A DNA stretch of 64,000 nt from the IMG/VR virus record IMGVR_UViG_3300022723_000207, positions 1 to 64,000 of that record; one strand, 5' to 3'. The DNA is from a virus. Positions 39,448 to 48,656 of this stretch are shown here, piece by piece. Each line of letters begins with the position of its first letter. The first letter of the stretch is position 1. The notes below the pieces were generated by a model. The model saw only the letters and a list, made by a program, of their open reading frames with translations. It was not told where the DNA came from and did no database searches. The position numbers and the translations under genes were made by a program.

Positions 39448-42329
39448 TGCAATATTTGTTTAGGAACATTAAGGGACATACGGTTAAGTTGCCAGGGCGT
39501 GATGGCAAGCTGGTACATTTCGCAGTTGGTGAGCAGAAAGCTTTGGATTCTTATTTTAAGAAGTATGCTCCAAAGTATTTGGCGGTTGTTAGGGAAGTTA
39601 AGGGTAAGGCAGTAAATGTCAGCAATCAGAGAGTACGTGTAGTAAAGCCCAAGACTAAAAAAACTAGTGAACCTAAAAAAGTACTGATAACACGTAAAGC
39701 AGCCAATTCTACTATTACTGTCGACAATGGCAGAAGGGTTATAAAGACTTCGAAAGTTGTCGGCAGGGCGTCTAAAATAGGGCGCAAGAATGCCACTGCT
39801 TTTTCCCAAGCCAGGATTACGGAAAATTCTGTTCCAATCTCTAATGATATTGGTGTTGGTATACTAAGTTTTAATCGTTTAAAATCACTAATACCACTTA
39901 TTGAATCTATTCGTAAATATACAGATTTAAAAAAGACAACTATTTTTGTTAGCGATGAAAGTACAAATCCAGAAGTATGGAATTGGCTTAAAGAACAAAA
40001 GGACATTGTAGTTTTTCATGAAGAACGCAAGGGAATCGCTGTTAACACTAACAGGATTTTGAGATGCCTTGCTCGTTTTAAGTATAAATTGCTCCTTAAT
40101 GATGATGTTGAAGTATTAAAGGAGGGCTGGGATTCTTTTTATTTTGAAGCAATGAAAAAAACCGGTTTGAAACATTTTTGCTATCGGCAGCGAGGGATTT
40201 ATGGAGCTGAAAGACCTAGAGCTGATTCAAAAGGTCTCTTAAAGATCGTAGAGAAGCCTCATGGTGCTGTATTGGCAGTTCATGATGATGCATTTAGAGA
40301 AGTTGGTTATTTCGATGAGGGATTTGGCACTTATGGATTTGAACACGTAGAATATAGTGATCGCATAGCCAGAGTCTGTCATAAAGAAGATGGTTATTTT
40401 GATGTAAGCGGGTCTGACTCTTATTTTAGAATTTACGATGATACTTCAAGTGATCCAGAAAAGCACAGAAATTATGCCAAAGCCAAAAAACGGTATGCCG
40501 AAACCCCTAAAAATAGGAAATTTGTTGATACTACTGATAATTCTGCAGTTCCTGGAATTACTTATATTATCCCTTTTAGGGATATTGGTCGGCAAGAGTG
40601 CGTTAGGACAGTGGTAAACAATATCAAAGCTCAGCGCTACCCTGAAATTCAAATTATTTTAGCCGAACAAGATGAGCGTTTAAAGACTAGCTTTAGCTGT
40701 ATTGATCATATATTAGTTAAGAGCTGGTTTAAAGGTATGCACTTTTGTAAGGCGGCAGCATTTAATAGAGGTGTTGAGGTTGCGAAATTTGATAAGCTGA
40801 TTTTACATGATGCGGATATGTTGGTTAGGTCTGACTATACGCACAATCTGTCTATATTATTAACAAAGTATGAGTCGGCCCATATAGGTGCCACTGTTTG
40901 TTATATGGAGAAAGAGTCTACTGATAAGATTGTTCGTAATCAGTCTATTAATAGAGATCAAGTGTCTAGTGATAGAATTGTTAATTATTACGAAGGAGGG
41001 TCTTTTGGTATTTTGAAATCTGCCTACATTAGAATAGGTGGATTCTGTGAAGATTTCATAGGTTATGGGTGTTTCACTGAAAATAATTATGTGGTTACTT
41101 CTGACGGTTTGGTTGACATTAAAGATGTTCAAGTAGATGACTATGTTTTAACACATACTGGTGAATACCATGCAGTAACCAGAAAGTTCATTAGAAATCA
41201 TGGTGGTGAAGTACATGACATCTTCATCCCTGGGAGATTGCCAATAAAAGGAGTGACTGAAGAACATCCATTCTTGGTTGACGGCGAATGGATTAGGGTT
41301 GATGATCTAAAAATCGGCATGAAATCAACATTTCAACCAGATTATTTAGACCTAGTTCAATATCAAGACCTTAGTTATATTTCTAATGCTGACAATTCAA
41401 AAAATGAAATAAATATTGATTTTTACTCAAAAGAATTTTCATGGTTTGTTGGAGTGTTTTTGGCTGAAGGAGTTGTTAAATTAAACAAAGCGGTATACTT
41501 GTACATCGCAGAAGACGAATCATGCTTATTGTCAAGAATATTAGACATGATTAACAAAATAAACCCGATGATCTCAGTTAAATCTCATTATGTTAAAAAT
41601 GGGTGTAGGGAAGTAAGAATATTTAGTTCAAAATTGGCTAAAATAATTAATGCTGTTTCACCAAAATCAATTGCAAGAAACAAAGTGCTAGCCAAATGGT
41701 ATATTGAAAAGTTGAACACCAATTCTAAGCTATGGCTCCTTAATGGTTTGATAGATGGTGATGGCGATAAGCAACATGGATCCAAAAAAAGGTTAGTTTA
41801 TACGACTGGTAGTATAAACCTAGCTAACATTATATCGATGATGATGGGCGAATCTGGCATAACACATAGCTTTGGAATAAGAAAAACTGGTGGTTTTACA
41901 GAAAATGATTATTATTCATTAACAATAAATAGAAATTGTGAAAGATTTTTAGATGTTGTTGGCATGATAAAAGAAGATGTCGTAAGTCATGACTCAAATT
42001 TTGGGCACATAAATGAAATAAGAAAAAGACTGGTTAATGAGCCTGTTTACAATTTAGAAGTAGAATGCGATAATTCATATATAGTTAATGGTGTGGTTGT
42101 TCATAATTGTGAAGACACAGAGTTTTATAAGAGGATGACCGAAGGAACAAAGAGTTTTACGCAGAGGTCTGTTGATCTGTTTCATTTGTGGCATGGTCGC
42201 ACTGATGGCTGGACTGAACGCCATGACATTAATAAGAATATTCAAGTTAAAATGTTTAAAGAGAATCAAGTTTCTTTGTACAAGAGACTAAATAAGTTTT
42301 TGCTGAATAAGTATGAAGGATTAAAGTGA
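39447..42329 (+). CDS. Two-domain glycosyltransferase interrupted by an intein
   Basis: 960 residues as translated; 614 after removal of the 346-residue intein. The N-terminal 70 residues (YLFRNIKGHTVKLPGRDGKL) form a small separate domain, then a Lys/Arg-rich linker. GT domain 1 (about 135-330): GVGILSFNRLKSLIPLIESI and YKLLLNDDVEVL (DDxE metal site). GT domain 2 (about 370-560): GITYIIPFRDIGRQECVRTV, KLILHDADMLV (DxD), and GGFCEDFIGYG directly before the intein, continuing CEDTEFYKRM after it. That junction is the catalytic ED motif region of GT2 enzymes. The pair resembles chondroitin-polymerase-like two-domain transferases. It lies in the replication region, away from the other glycan genes. 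Confidence 0.85.
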   Translation: MQYLFRNIKGHTVKLPGRDGKLVHFAVGEQKALDSYFKKYAPKYLAVVREVKGKAVNVSNQRVRVVKPKTKKTSEPKKVLITRKAANSTITVDNGRRVIKTSKVVGRASKIGRKNATAFSQARITENSVPISNDIGVGILSFNRLKSLIPLIESIRKYTDLKKTTIFVSDESTNPEVWNWLKEQKDIVVFHEERKGIAVNTNRILRCLARFKYKLLLNDDVEVLKEGWDSFYFEAMKKTGLKHFCYRQRGIYGAERPRADSKGLLKIVEKPHGAVLAVHDDAFREVGYFDEGFGTYGFEHVEYSDRIARVCHKEDGYFDVSGSDSYFRIYDDTSSDPEKHRNYAKAKKRYAETPKNRKFVDTTDNSAVPGITYIIPFRDIGRQECVRTVVNNIKAQRYPEIQIILAEQDERLKTSFSCIDHILVKSWFKGMHFCKAAAFNRGVEVAKFDKLILHDADMLVRSDYTHNLSILLTKYESAHIGATVCYMEKESTDKIVRNQSINRDQVSSDRIVNYYEGGSFGILKSAYIRIGGFCEDFIGYGCFTENNYVVTSDGLVDIKDVQVDDYVLTHTGEYHAVTRKFIRNHGGEVHDIFIPGRLPIKGVTEEHPFLVDGEWIRVDDLKIGMKSTFQPDYLDLVQYQDLSYISNADNSKNEINIDFYSKEFSWFVGVFLAEGVVKLNKAVYLYIAEDESCLLSRILDMINKINPMISVKSHYVKNGCREVRIFSSKLAKIINAVSPKSIARNKVLAKWYIEKLNTNSKLWLLNGLIDGDGDKQHGSKKRLVYTTGSINLANIISMMMGESGITHSFGIRKTGGFTENDYYSLTINRNCERFLDVVGMIKEDVVSHDSNFGHINEIRKRLVNEPVYNLEVECDNSYIVNGVVVHNCEDTEFYKRMTEGTKSFTQRSVDLFHLWHGRTDGWTERHDINKNIQVKMFKENQVSLYKRLNKFLLNKYEGLK
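41070..42107 (+). mobile_element. Intein with LAGLIDADG endonuclease in the glycosyltransferase
   Basis: Residues 542-887 of the host protein. It starts with Cys in CFTENNYVVTSDGLVDIKDV (block A), has GVTEEHPFLVDGEW (block B, Thr-x-x-His), LAGLIDADG helices WFVGVFLAEGVV and WLLNGLIDGDGD, a block F-like VYNLEVECDNSYIVNG and ends VVVHN before extein Cys888. All splicing residues (Cys1, His-Asn, +1 Cys) are present. Removal restores the run FIGYGCEDTEFYK of the transferase, so the boundaries are firm. Confidence 0.9.
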
Positions 42330-43340
42330 CTTGATTTTTTCTATTAGTGATTGTTCATTTTTGAATTCATCTTCCCAAATTTCGATTAGCATATAATTAG
42401 TATTGCTATTGACAAATGACCTTTTTCTTTTGTCTCTTGCTATTACTTCTGGTTTTGTATGCCAATAATTACCTTGAACTTCTATTAAAATATTATTGTT
42501 TGGTAAGAAATAATCAAAATGCCAAAATTTAATTAAGTGTTCTTCTTTCCATTCAATGTTTAATAAATTGAATATTGGTATTAGTTTTCTTTGTAGTTTA
42601 GATGGCTGTGGACTCCAAAAAGCTGTGTTAGCCATATGTTCTCTATAATCGTCGTTTGCCCATAGTTCTATCATTAGTTGTCTATTGAATTCTCTTTTTT
42701 CTTTTGTCATAATTTTGGATTTTAGTTTTCTGTGTTCTGCAGATTGCATTATAGATAATAATTTTTCTCTAAAGTCTGGTTTTCCCCACATTTTAGAAGA
42801 TCGTTTTGAACGCTGTTCAAATGATTCGTTATTGCCTAATTCCTTGTTTTCCCTTTCTAACAATGATGAGACTACTTTATTTCTAAAGTCAGTGTCTCTC
42901 CACAATCCAGATATTATTGATGATGCCAGCTCATGAGATTCTGGTTTAGACCAATATTCTTTAGAAGCTAATATTGATTTTTGTAGTACTTTTTCAGAAT
43001 GTTCAAAACACTTTTTGTGTTTAACTCTGTGTAACTTTTTTAGCAAATCATTAGCACCTCTATATTGGATCTCTACTTGTTTCTTGCACTTAATGCATTT
43101 GCATATTACCGGATTTCGCATTCTGATATTAGTGTAATCATATCCGTATTTGTTTTTGGTGGTGCTCCATAGAACGTTAGGAGCGGTTTTTAATGTTTTA
43201 ATTCTGTTCTGCAGCTTGTTTTCAGCTAAGGAACAATTGCGACATGTGAATCCATTATTTTGTGCTTTCTTGATCGCTCTTCTGTCTTTTAGTGTAAATA
43301 ATTCGTTGCATTTTTTGCATGGTGTTGTTAAAGAATCCAT
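42321..43340 (-). CDS. Vsr-like (EDxHD) homing endonuclease with zinc fingers
   Basis: 339 residues, on the opposite strand to its neighbours. The N-terminus has several Cys pairs (CKKCNELFTL, CRNCSLAENK, CKCIKCKKQVEIQ). The middle has repeats of the type SGLWRDTDFRNKV, SKMWGKPDFREKL and IELWANDDYREHM, a DNA-recognition repeat seen in phage homing enzymes. The C-terminus (LLNIEWKEEHLIKFWHFDYF, then NILIEVQGNYWHT) is the EDxHD fold related to Vsr nuclease. It sits immediately after the intein-bearing gene, overlapping its end by 9 bases. Another sign of an active homing locus. Confidence 0.8.
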   Translation of the reverse strand: MDSLTTPCKKCNELFTLKDRRAIKKAQNNGFTCRNCSLAENKLQNRIKTLKTAPNVLWSTTKNKYGYDYTNIRMRNPVICKCIKCKKQVEIQYRGANDLLKKLHRVKHKKCFEHSEKVLQKSILASKEYWSKPESHELASSIISGLWRDTDFRNKVVSSLLERENKELGNNESFEQRSKRSSKMWGKPDFREKLLSIMQSAEHRKLKSKIMTKEKREFNRQLMIELWANDDYREHMANTAFWSPQPSKLQRKLIPIFNLLNIEWKEEHLIKFWHFDYFLPNNNILIEVQGNYWHTKPEVIARDKRKRSFVNSNTNYMLIEIWEDEFKNEQSLIEKIKSL

Positions 43341-43385
43341 GCATTACTTTTGGTTGTGTGGTTTCACTAACACAAGGAGAGGGCC

Positions 43386-44380
43386 ATGAAGGTTCTTATC
43401 ACTCGACCGCAAGGTGGAGCTTTTTTTTTTTTTTTTTCATAACCAAGGGTTTTCTAAACGCTTTTAATGATATCGGGGTTGAAGCAAAATATTGGGATGG
43501 TGATCAAAAGTCGTGGTTCGATTTTGATCCTGACCTGTATTGCGGAGCCAGTGGCCACAGACAAAACATTCCGTTAAATCGAGGGAAATGTAAAGTTGCT
43601 GTTCATGTCAACCCGTTTGGAGTCCAATTAAAACCTTTGTTTGGTGTTGATATCAATGAGCCAAGACATGCTATCGATTGGACCGCTAAGCAGAAACCGG
43701 ATGCCGTATTTGGTTATGGTTTACAACAAGATGCTAAAACTTATTGGAAAAATTGGTCTGATATAGCACCATTTGTGGGGTGTCCAACTGCTGGTGATGT
43801 TACTGAGTATTATCCTCAAAAAGAAGATTGTGATTATAAAGTTGCTTTTTTAGGTGGTAGGTGGGGTTATAAAGGTCACAATATTAATAAGTGGTTGCTG
43901 CCGTCGATTTATAAACTAGGAAATAAGATAGCGATTAAAGGATGGGGTGGTTGGCAAGAAGTCAAGCAATATCATGGAGTTCTACCAGAGAGTGATAGTG
44001 GAAGAGTATTTTTAAGCTCTGCTTTAGTGGGTCCATGTGTTTGTGAACCGCATACGTCTGATTATGGCATAGATATCCCTGAACGATTTTTTAAGGTTGC
44101 TTTGTGTGGCGCTTTACCAATTATGGATAATGTTGTTGGGTTTGATCGATATTGTGATAATTATGTAATGGCGAGTAACCCAAATGATTATTATACTAAA
44201 ATTTTAAATTATTCTTCCAATCCTGATTATATTGAGGAGGGTAAAAGGCTAGCGGCTAAAATTAGGGAAGAAGTATTGAAAAAGCACACTTATCATCATC
44301 GCATGCGCGATTTATGCTTGGCAGTTGGGTTTGATGATATTGCTAAAAGATTTGATGAAAGAATAGCTAAATTCGATTAG
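43386..44380 (+). pseudogene. Glycosyltransferase-like gene, frame broken at a 17-T tract
   Basis: ATG 43386 has the strong site AAGGAGAGGG upstream and reads MKVLITRPQGGA, a good start for a GT-B enzyme. The T17 run at 43421-43437 then shifts the frame to a stop at 43440. After the run, the next frame continues to 44380: KGFLNAFNDIGVEAKYWDGD, then EDCDYKVAFLGGRWGYKGHN and PERFFKVALCGALPIMDNVV, the last matching the nucleotide-binding half of GT-B (exostosin-like) transferases. One extra T, or two fewer, would restore the full 330-residue protein. The gene may be phase variable, rescued by slippage, or miscounted in assembly. Confidence 0.65.
43421..43437 (+). repeat. Poly-T tract (17 T) in a coding start
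   Basis: Seventeen T in a row within the first 40 bases of the glycosyltransferase-like gene. It encodes a Phe run in either frame and is the longest homopolymer I noticed in the window. Confidence 0.95.
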
Positions 44381-44604
44381 CCTTCACCAACATTTATCAT
44401 TACCTGTCTTAGAAATTGTGTATGGGTTGTTTTAAGTGTACGGGTAATTTCCATAATATCTTGAGGCCTATATAAAACTGCTAATTTTTCTTCTTCAATA
44501 TGGGGATTGTCGTATATGAAGACGTATTTTTCAATGTTGAATTCTTCAACTAATTTTTCAAATCGGTCTCTGAATTCATTTAGATTCGCATCATCTTCAC
44601 TCAT
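44377..44604 (-). CDS. Small hypothetical protein, 75 aa
   Basis: ATG context AGATAATACACTATG without a Shine-Dalgarno site. Helical start (NLNEFRDRFEKLVEEFNIEK) and a short beta part (YVFIYDNPHIEEEKLAVLYR). It converges on the glycosyltransferase-like gene. No family recognised. Confidence 0.5.
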   Translation of the reverse strand: MSEDDANLNEFRDRFEKLVEEFNIEKYVFIYDNPHIEEEKLAVLYRPQDIMEITRTLKTTHTQFLRQVMINVGEG

Positions 44605-44618
44605 AGTGTATTATCTAC

Positions 44619-45230
44619 GTGGCTGAGATACGTAAAGATGTACTAGAAGCGGCTGTCGCATTTAAGAACGAAATGCGAAAAGTTGGCAAGGGTTTTAAAT
44701 TCGCTAAGGCTAAAGATATTACTAAGACCTACCATTATCGGTGGTTCTGTTCTTTTTTAGATAAATGCTATCGTAATGGATTTAATTCAGATAGTGTCAA
44801 AGAAGTTGTGAGAGCAGTGGTGTTGTATGCCAAAGAATATGGTCTGCTCAATAAGGGAGTAGCTTTATTGAGCAGAAGTGATATTGTCGACATTTGCATT
44901 AAAAATATGGAAAAAGAAGTGCAAGACACTGACGACCATTTGTCATTGATAAGGTCTGCTGTGGAAATAATTGACGTTGATGATCCTGTTAGAATGTTAA
45001 CTAAAAAGCAACATCGTCATGGTTCTCCAAATATTATTGCTCTAAGGGATAATGGCAAGTTGCCTGATTTCTTTATAGCTATATCAAAATCCTGCATGAA
45101 AGCCGTGGCAGATTTGAAATGTGATGATTTACCTACTGTAAGGGAATATTTTATTACGAGGATGAAAATGAAAACCAAGTTTGGTGATGAAGTTCTTGGT
45201 GAGGTGATGGGAGGTGAATATAATGGCTAA
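44619..45230 (+). CDS. Hypothetical protein before the primase, 203 aa
   Basis: GTG start at 44619. Mostly helical and basic (FKNEMRKVGKGFKFAKAKDI, YHYRWFCSFLDKCYRNGFNS) with no known motif. It overlaps the primase start by 8 bases. Position between helicase and primase genes would suit a helicase loader or similar factor, but nothing in the sequence proves it. Confidence 0.5.
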   Translation: MAEIRKDVLEAAVAFKNEMRKVGKGFKFAKAKDITKTYHYRWFCSFLDKCYRNGFNSDSVKEVVRAVVLYAKEYGLLNKGVALLSRSDIVDICIKNMEKEVQDTDDHLSLIRSAVEIIDVDDPVRMLTKKQHRHGSPNIIALRDNGKLPDFFIAISKSCMKAVADLKCDDLPTVREYFITRMKMKTKFGDEVLGEVMGGEYNG

Positions 45231-46251
45231 ATATATGGATTTTAAGAGAAGTAAGTACACCATTCAGCCTACCCCAGACCAAATGGAATACTGGTTTAGA
45301 GCCAATGGTGTTGACTATAAGATAGGAACCAAAGACCAATTTAGGATCTGTAATCCAGACGGTGATACTAAGTTTTGTGTAGAGGTGAGTAAAGAAAAAG
45401 CACTAGTTCATGATTTTAGGCCAAATCACCAGCAATACGATGGTACCTTCATACGATTTGTTTCAAAGTATAAAGGCATATCAATCCAAGAATCTATCGA
45501 AGAGGTATGTGGCAAGAATATTAGATTAGCAGCTATTGCCAAGAAGCAAGAAGAGGTTGAAGAAGAAATTGAAGATGAGATAGATCTTCCCAGTGGTTGT
45601 TGTTCTATTAGAGATGAATCAATGTTTGATACTAAAATGCACCAACTGGTCATAAATTATTTGATTAAGGACCGTTGCTTAGACAAAGAGGCGGTCATGA
45701 AAGCTAATATTCACTATCTTGGGACATCTATTGTGGTTCCGTATTATGAGTACGGGATGATAGTCTTTTGGCAAATGCGCCAGCAGCTTTCTAAAGTGTT
45801 TAAGTTCCCGCCTTCTTCTAATAAAAGTGCTGGCGATTTCTTGTATGGATTTGATAATGTAGAACCACATTCTTTTGTTATTGTTACTGAAGCTATTTTT
45901 AATACATTATCTATTGGTGATGACTGTGTAGCAACTGGTGGAGCTACTTTGAAAAGCGGTCAAATCCAGCTACTAAAGGCGTTGTCTCCTGAGAAAATCA
46001 TATTGGCACCAGACAATGACCCTGCAGGAATTAAGTCGTTACAAAAAGACTATTTAGCTTTGAGAAAAGGGAAATGGGATATCTATTATTGTTTGCCGCC
46101 TTACGCTGGCAAAGGAGAATCGGATATTGATTGGAATGACTTGAAGAAAATGGGAGTTGATCCTAGGGAATATATATTAAATACTAATCGAAAGCTAACT
46201 ATGAAAGATGTTTTCAATGGCGTCGATAACAAGTCATTTAAGATGCCCTAG
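45223..46251 (+). CDS. DnaG-type primase (Toprim)
   Basis: About 342 residues from ATG 45223 (GGGAGG upstream). The N-terminal domain (FRICNPDGDTKFCVEVSK) resembles a primase zinc or CHC2-like region with some Cys missing. The Toprim core is VIVTEAIFNTLSIG (Glu) followed by ATGGATLKSGQIQLLKAL and IILAPDNDPAGIKSLQKDYL (Asp-x-Asp). This is the T7/T4-like primase layout without a helicase domain. It makes RNA primers with the DnaB-type helicase from 30.6 kb. The full four-Cys zinc finger is not visible. Confidence 0.8.
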   Translation: MAKYMDFKRSKYTIQPTPDQMEYWFRANGVDYKIGTKDQFRICNPDGDTKFCVEVSKEKALVHDFRPNHQQYDGTFIRFVSKYKGISIQESIEEVCGKNIRLAAIAKKQEEVEEEIEDEIDLPSGCCSIRDESMFDTKMHQLVINYLIKDRCLDKEAVMKANIHYLGTSIVVPYYEYGMIVFWQMRQQLSKVFKFPPSSNKSAGDFLYGFDNVEPHSFVIVTEAIFNTLSIGDDCVATGGATLKSGQIQLLKALSPEKIILAPDNDPAGIKSLQKDYLALRKGKWDIYYCLPPYAGKGESDIDWNDLKKMGVDPREYILNTNRKLTMKDVFNGVDNKSFKMP

Positions 46252-46555
46252 GATTATTTTTGATATATTTCCTGTTGGATAGAGAATATGACCGTTGAAC
46301 TGTTACTTTGTCTAGTATGAACTCTCGATATCCTTTTTTATATGCCTTTGGTGTATTCCTTTTAAACCAAGACACTTTGTTGATTAGTTGATATGAATCA
46401 AGTTTATCATTATTGTTCATAATAATTTCAGCTTCTTGCTTGTCGATAGCTTCATCTAAAATGGCGACAAGTTTGTCCCCTTTGCGTCCAATCATCAAAA
46501 TGACGACGTTTTTGCGTTCGTTTCTTTTTTGATATAGTATTTGGCTTAATATCAT
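46238..46555 (-). CDS. Small basic hypothetical protein, 105 aa
   Basis: Opposite strand between primase and baseplate genes; overlaps the primase end by 14 bases. Basic and mixed (NVVILMIGRKGDKLVAILDE, SWFKRNTPKAYKKGYREFIL). No family recognised. Confidence 0.45.
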   Translation of the reverse strand: MILSQILYQKRNERKNVVILMIGRKGDKLVAILDEAIDKQEAEIIMNNNDKLDSYQLINKVSWFKRNTPKAYKKGYREFILDKVTVQRSYSLSNRKYIKNNPRAS

Positions 46556-46583
46556 GGATACATAAAATATAGATCAGTGAAGC

Positions 46584-48656
46584 ATGGCAATAAACGACAA
46601 CCTTCATAATATTTACAATAAATTAGCCTACGACCGCAAGCAGCAGTCTGCTTATGATCGTTATCCCGGCATGTATCGTGCAGAGGTGGTCGAGACTAAT
46701 GATCCGCTAAATATTCACCGAATCCGGTATAAAATGCCGGAACAACATGATTTTGATTTGAAGCCTGAAGATTGCCCATGGGCAGTGCCTGGATTTCAGC
46801 ATGGTGGCAAGGGAGCTGGTTATTGGTCGGCTCCTAAAATAGGCGACATTGTTTGGATTTCTTTTGAAAAACAACATTTTTACTCGCCCATATGGGTTGG
46901 CCATGCAGAGCCGACTAGGCGTCGCTTTTATAAACTGCATGCTTTATTTCAAAAGACTCAAGTATATGTGGATAGAGAAGGTAAACCAGTTGGTGATGAT
47001 CCTATTTCATATGAAGACTATTATCCTAAAGATGGCAGACCTTATTCATTAGGGACCAGAGATCGTTATGGCAATATGTTTGTCATGGATGAAACTGGAT
47101 TCTTTCCTTCAGAGCATTCTCAGTTTCCAGCACCTGCTGGTGTAGACGGCATAACTAACTCCAATTTTCAGAGCCAGCAATCATCTCCGGAATCCAACAG
47201 TCCTGATCGCAAAATGATTGCCCATGTTAGCAAGTATGGGCATTATATGATTTTAGGTGATCAGGGTTATGATTGGCAATCGGAATTTTCCGGCGATTTT
47301 GACGAAGATCACGAGAAAGAGAAGCAGCGAGAAAATAATTTAATTAGGACATTGAATGAGGACGTTCCTAATAGTGCTGATAGAGACCAGAGGCGAATTG
47401 AATTTCGTAGTGGCTACGGCCACAAGTTTGAAATGCGTGATGTTGGCTGGTCTTCTGCTGGACCCAGCGGTAGCAATAGTAGGTCCAATGATTGGTTTGA
47501 AAGTTCTGCTCAGCAATCACAATTTAGTGAGCGTGATGAACGTTGGATGAAGTTCAGAACTAAGGGTGGTCACCTTATTCAAATGATGGATATGGGTGCT
47601 GACCCGTCATCTGATGTTTTTATTAGACGTAATCGAATAGAAGAGATCGGTGGGACAGCGGACGCTGAAGATGATCATTGGCAAGATAGAGATGCTAGAC
47701 AGTTGCGATTTGTGTCTAGATATGGTTTTAAATTTGTTTTGGATGATCGTGGTTCTGATCCAACTGATGCAGAAGGAGCAGAATCTCCTAGGGGAAATGG
47801 GTGGTTAATAAAAGGCCGCAGAGATAACAGGGGGTTCGGTTGGGAAGTTAACGAGAAGGATACTCTTAATCATTCTTTGATGTACACACCTAAATCTAAA
47901 ATTATGGAGCTAAATGATCGATTTGATTATATGATGATGTGTACTGATACCAATTCACCAATTAGTAGGGATTGGGAGAAGCTTAGAGAGAATGAGTTTG
48001 CGCTAGCCAATGCTATGTCTTTCACACCTGAAAATGATACCTATCATTGTAAGCTGGACTTAGCTAACAATTATATTAGAATGAAAACACCCGGCGGTCA
48101 ACGTAATGGTCAGGGTTTTGAGACACGCTATGAGGGTGGCCCAAATACTGTTTGGACTGAAATGATGGATCGAGACAATCGTGCCTTGATTATGAATAGT
48201 ACCTTGCGCCATACTTCATGGCACGATCCGAGAGAGCAGAAATTTATAATGATAGGAGATGACGAACAGGTTATATTGATTAGGAATAAAGCGGGTAAGG
48301 TGCAAATTCATGCTGCTGGTAATGTTGAGGTCAAATCTGATGCTAATATTACTTTAGATGCTGCAGCAAATATTAATGCCAGAGCTGGTGGTCAATTTAT
48401 TGTTAATGCTGGCGGTGGTCAATTTGTTGTCGATGGGTCTGGCGCTGGTACTACTGGTGATCTTAGAGCATCGCAAGTCTTAGCATTCCACCCAGGATGC
48501 GAGCCGGGTGGCGGCGGAGGTTCGCCTTCGCCGTCTGGTGGAGTAGCTCCCCCGTACATTCCTCCAGCAGAGTTGCCTTTGACACCTACAGATCGTGGAA
48601 GAACGTTTAATGGTGGATTTAGCCCTGTTGATGAAAATGTAATAACGGGGATCTAA
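46584..48656 (+). CDS. Baseplate hub/spike protein (gp5/VgrG-like)
   Basis: 690 residues. Residues 25-110 form the OB fold of gp5/VgrG hub proteins: PGMYRAEVVETNDPLNIHRI, then CPWAVPGFQHGGKGAGYWSA and GDIVWISFEKQHFYSPIWVG. The middle has three related blocks (IEFRSGYGHKFEMRDVG, MKFRTKGGHLIQMMDMG, LRFVSRYGFKFVLDDRG). The C-terminus is a repetitive beta prism (NKAGKVQIHAAGNVEVKSDA, NITLDAAANINARAGG) ending in a Pro/Gly region. This is the central needle of the baseplate. I see no lysozyme domain as T4 gp5 has. The structural operon starts here. Confidence 0.8.
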   Translation: MAINDNLHNIYNKLAYDRKQQSAYDRYPGMYRAEVVETNDPLNIHRIRYKMPEQHDFDLKPEDCPWAVPGFQHGGKGAGYWSAPKIGDIVWISFEKQHFYSPIWVGHAEPTRRRFYKLHALFQKTQVYVDREGKPVGDDPISYEDYYPKDGRPYSLGTRDRYGNMFVMDETGFFPSEHSQFPAPAGVDGITNSNFQSQQSSPESNSPDRKMIAHVSKYGHYMILGDQGYDWQSEFSGDFDEDHEKEKQRENNLIRTLNEDVPNSADRDQRRIEFRSGYGHKFEMRDVGWSSAGPSGSNSRSNDWFESSAQQSQFSERDERWMKFRTKGGHLIQMMDMGADPSSDVFIRRNRIEEIGGTADAEDDHWQDRDARQLRFVSRYGFKFVLDDRGSDPTDAEGAESPRGNGWLIKGRRDNRGFGWEVNEKDTLNHSLMYTPKSKIMELNDRFDYMMMCTDTNSPISRDWEKLRENEFALANAMSFTPENDTYHCKLDLANNYIRMKTPGGQRNGQGFETRYEGGPNTVWTEMMDRDNRALIMNSTLRHTSWHDPREQKFIMIGDDEQVILIRNKAGKVQIHAAGNVEVKSDANITLDAAANINARAGGQFIVNAGGGQFVVDGSGAGTTGDLRASQVLAFHPGCEPGGGGGSPSPSGGVAPPYIPPAELPLTPTDRGRTFNGGFSPVDENVITGI

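Noticed and set aside
43319-43420. Upstream extension of the glycosyltransferase-like frame (reading from 43319)
   Set aside because: That frame before the T17 tract crosses the ribosome site and the start of the homing gene on the other strand, and gives no conserved sequence, whereas the ATG at 43386 does.
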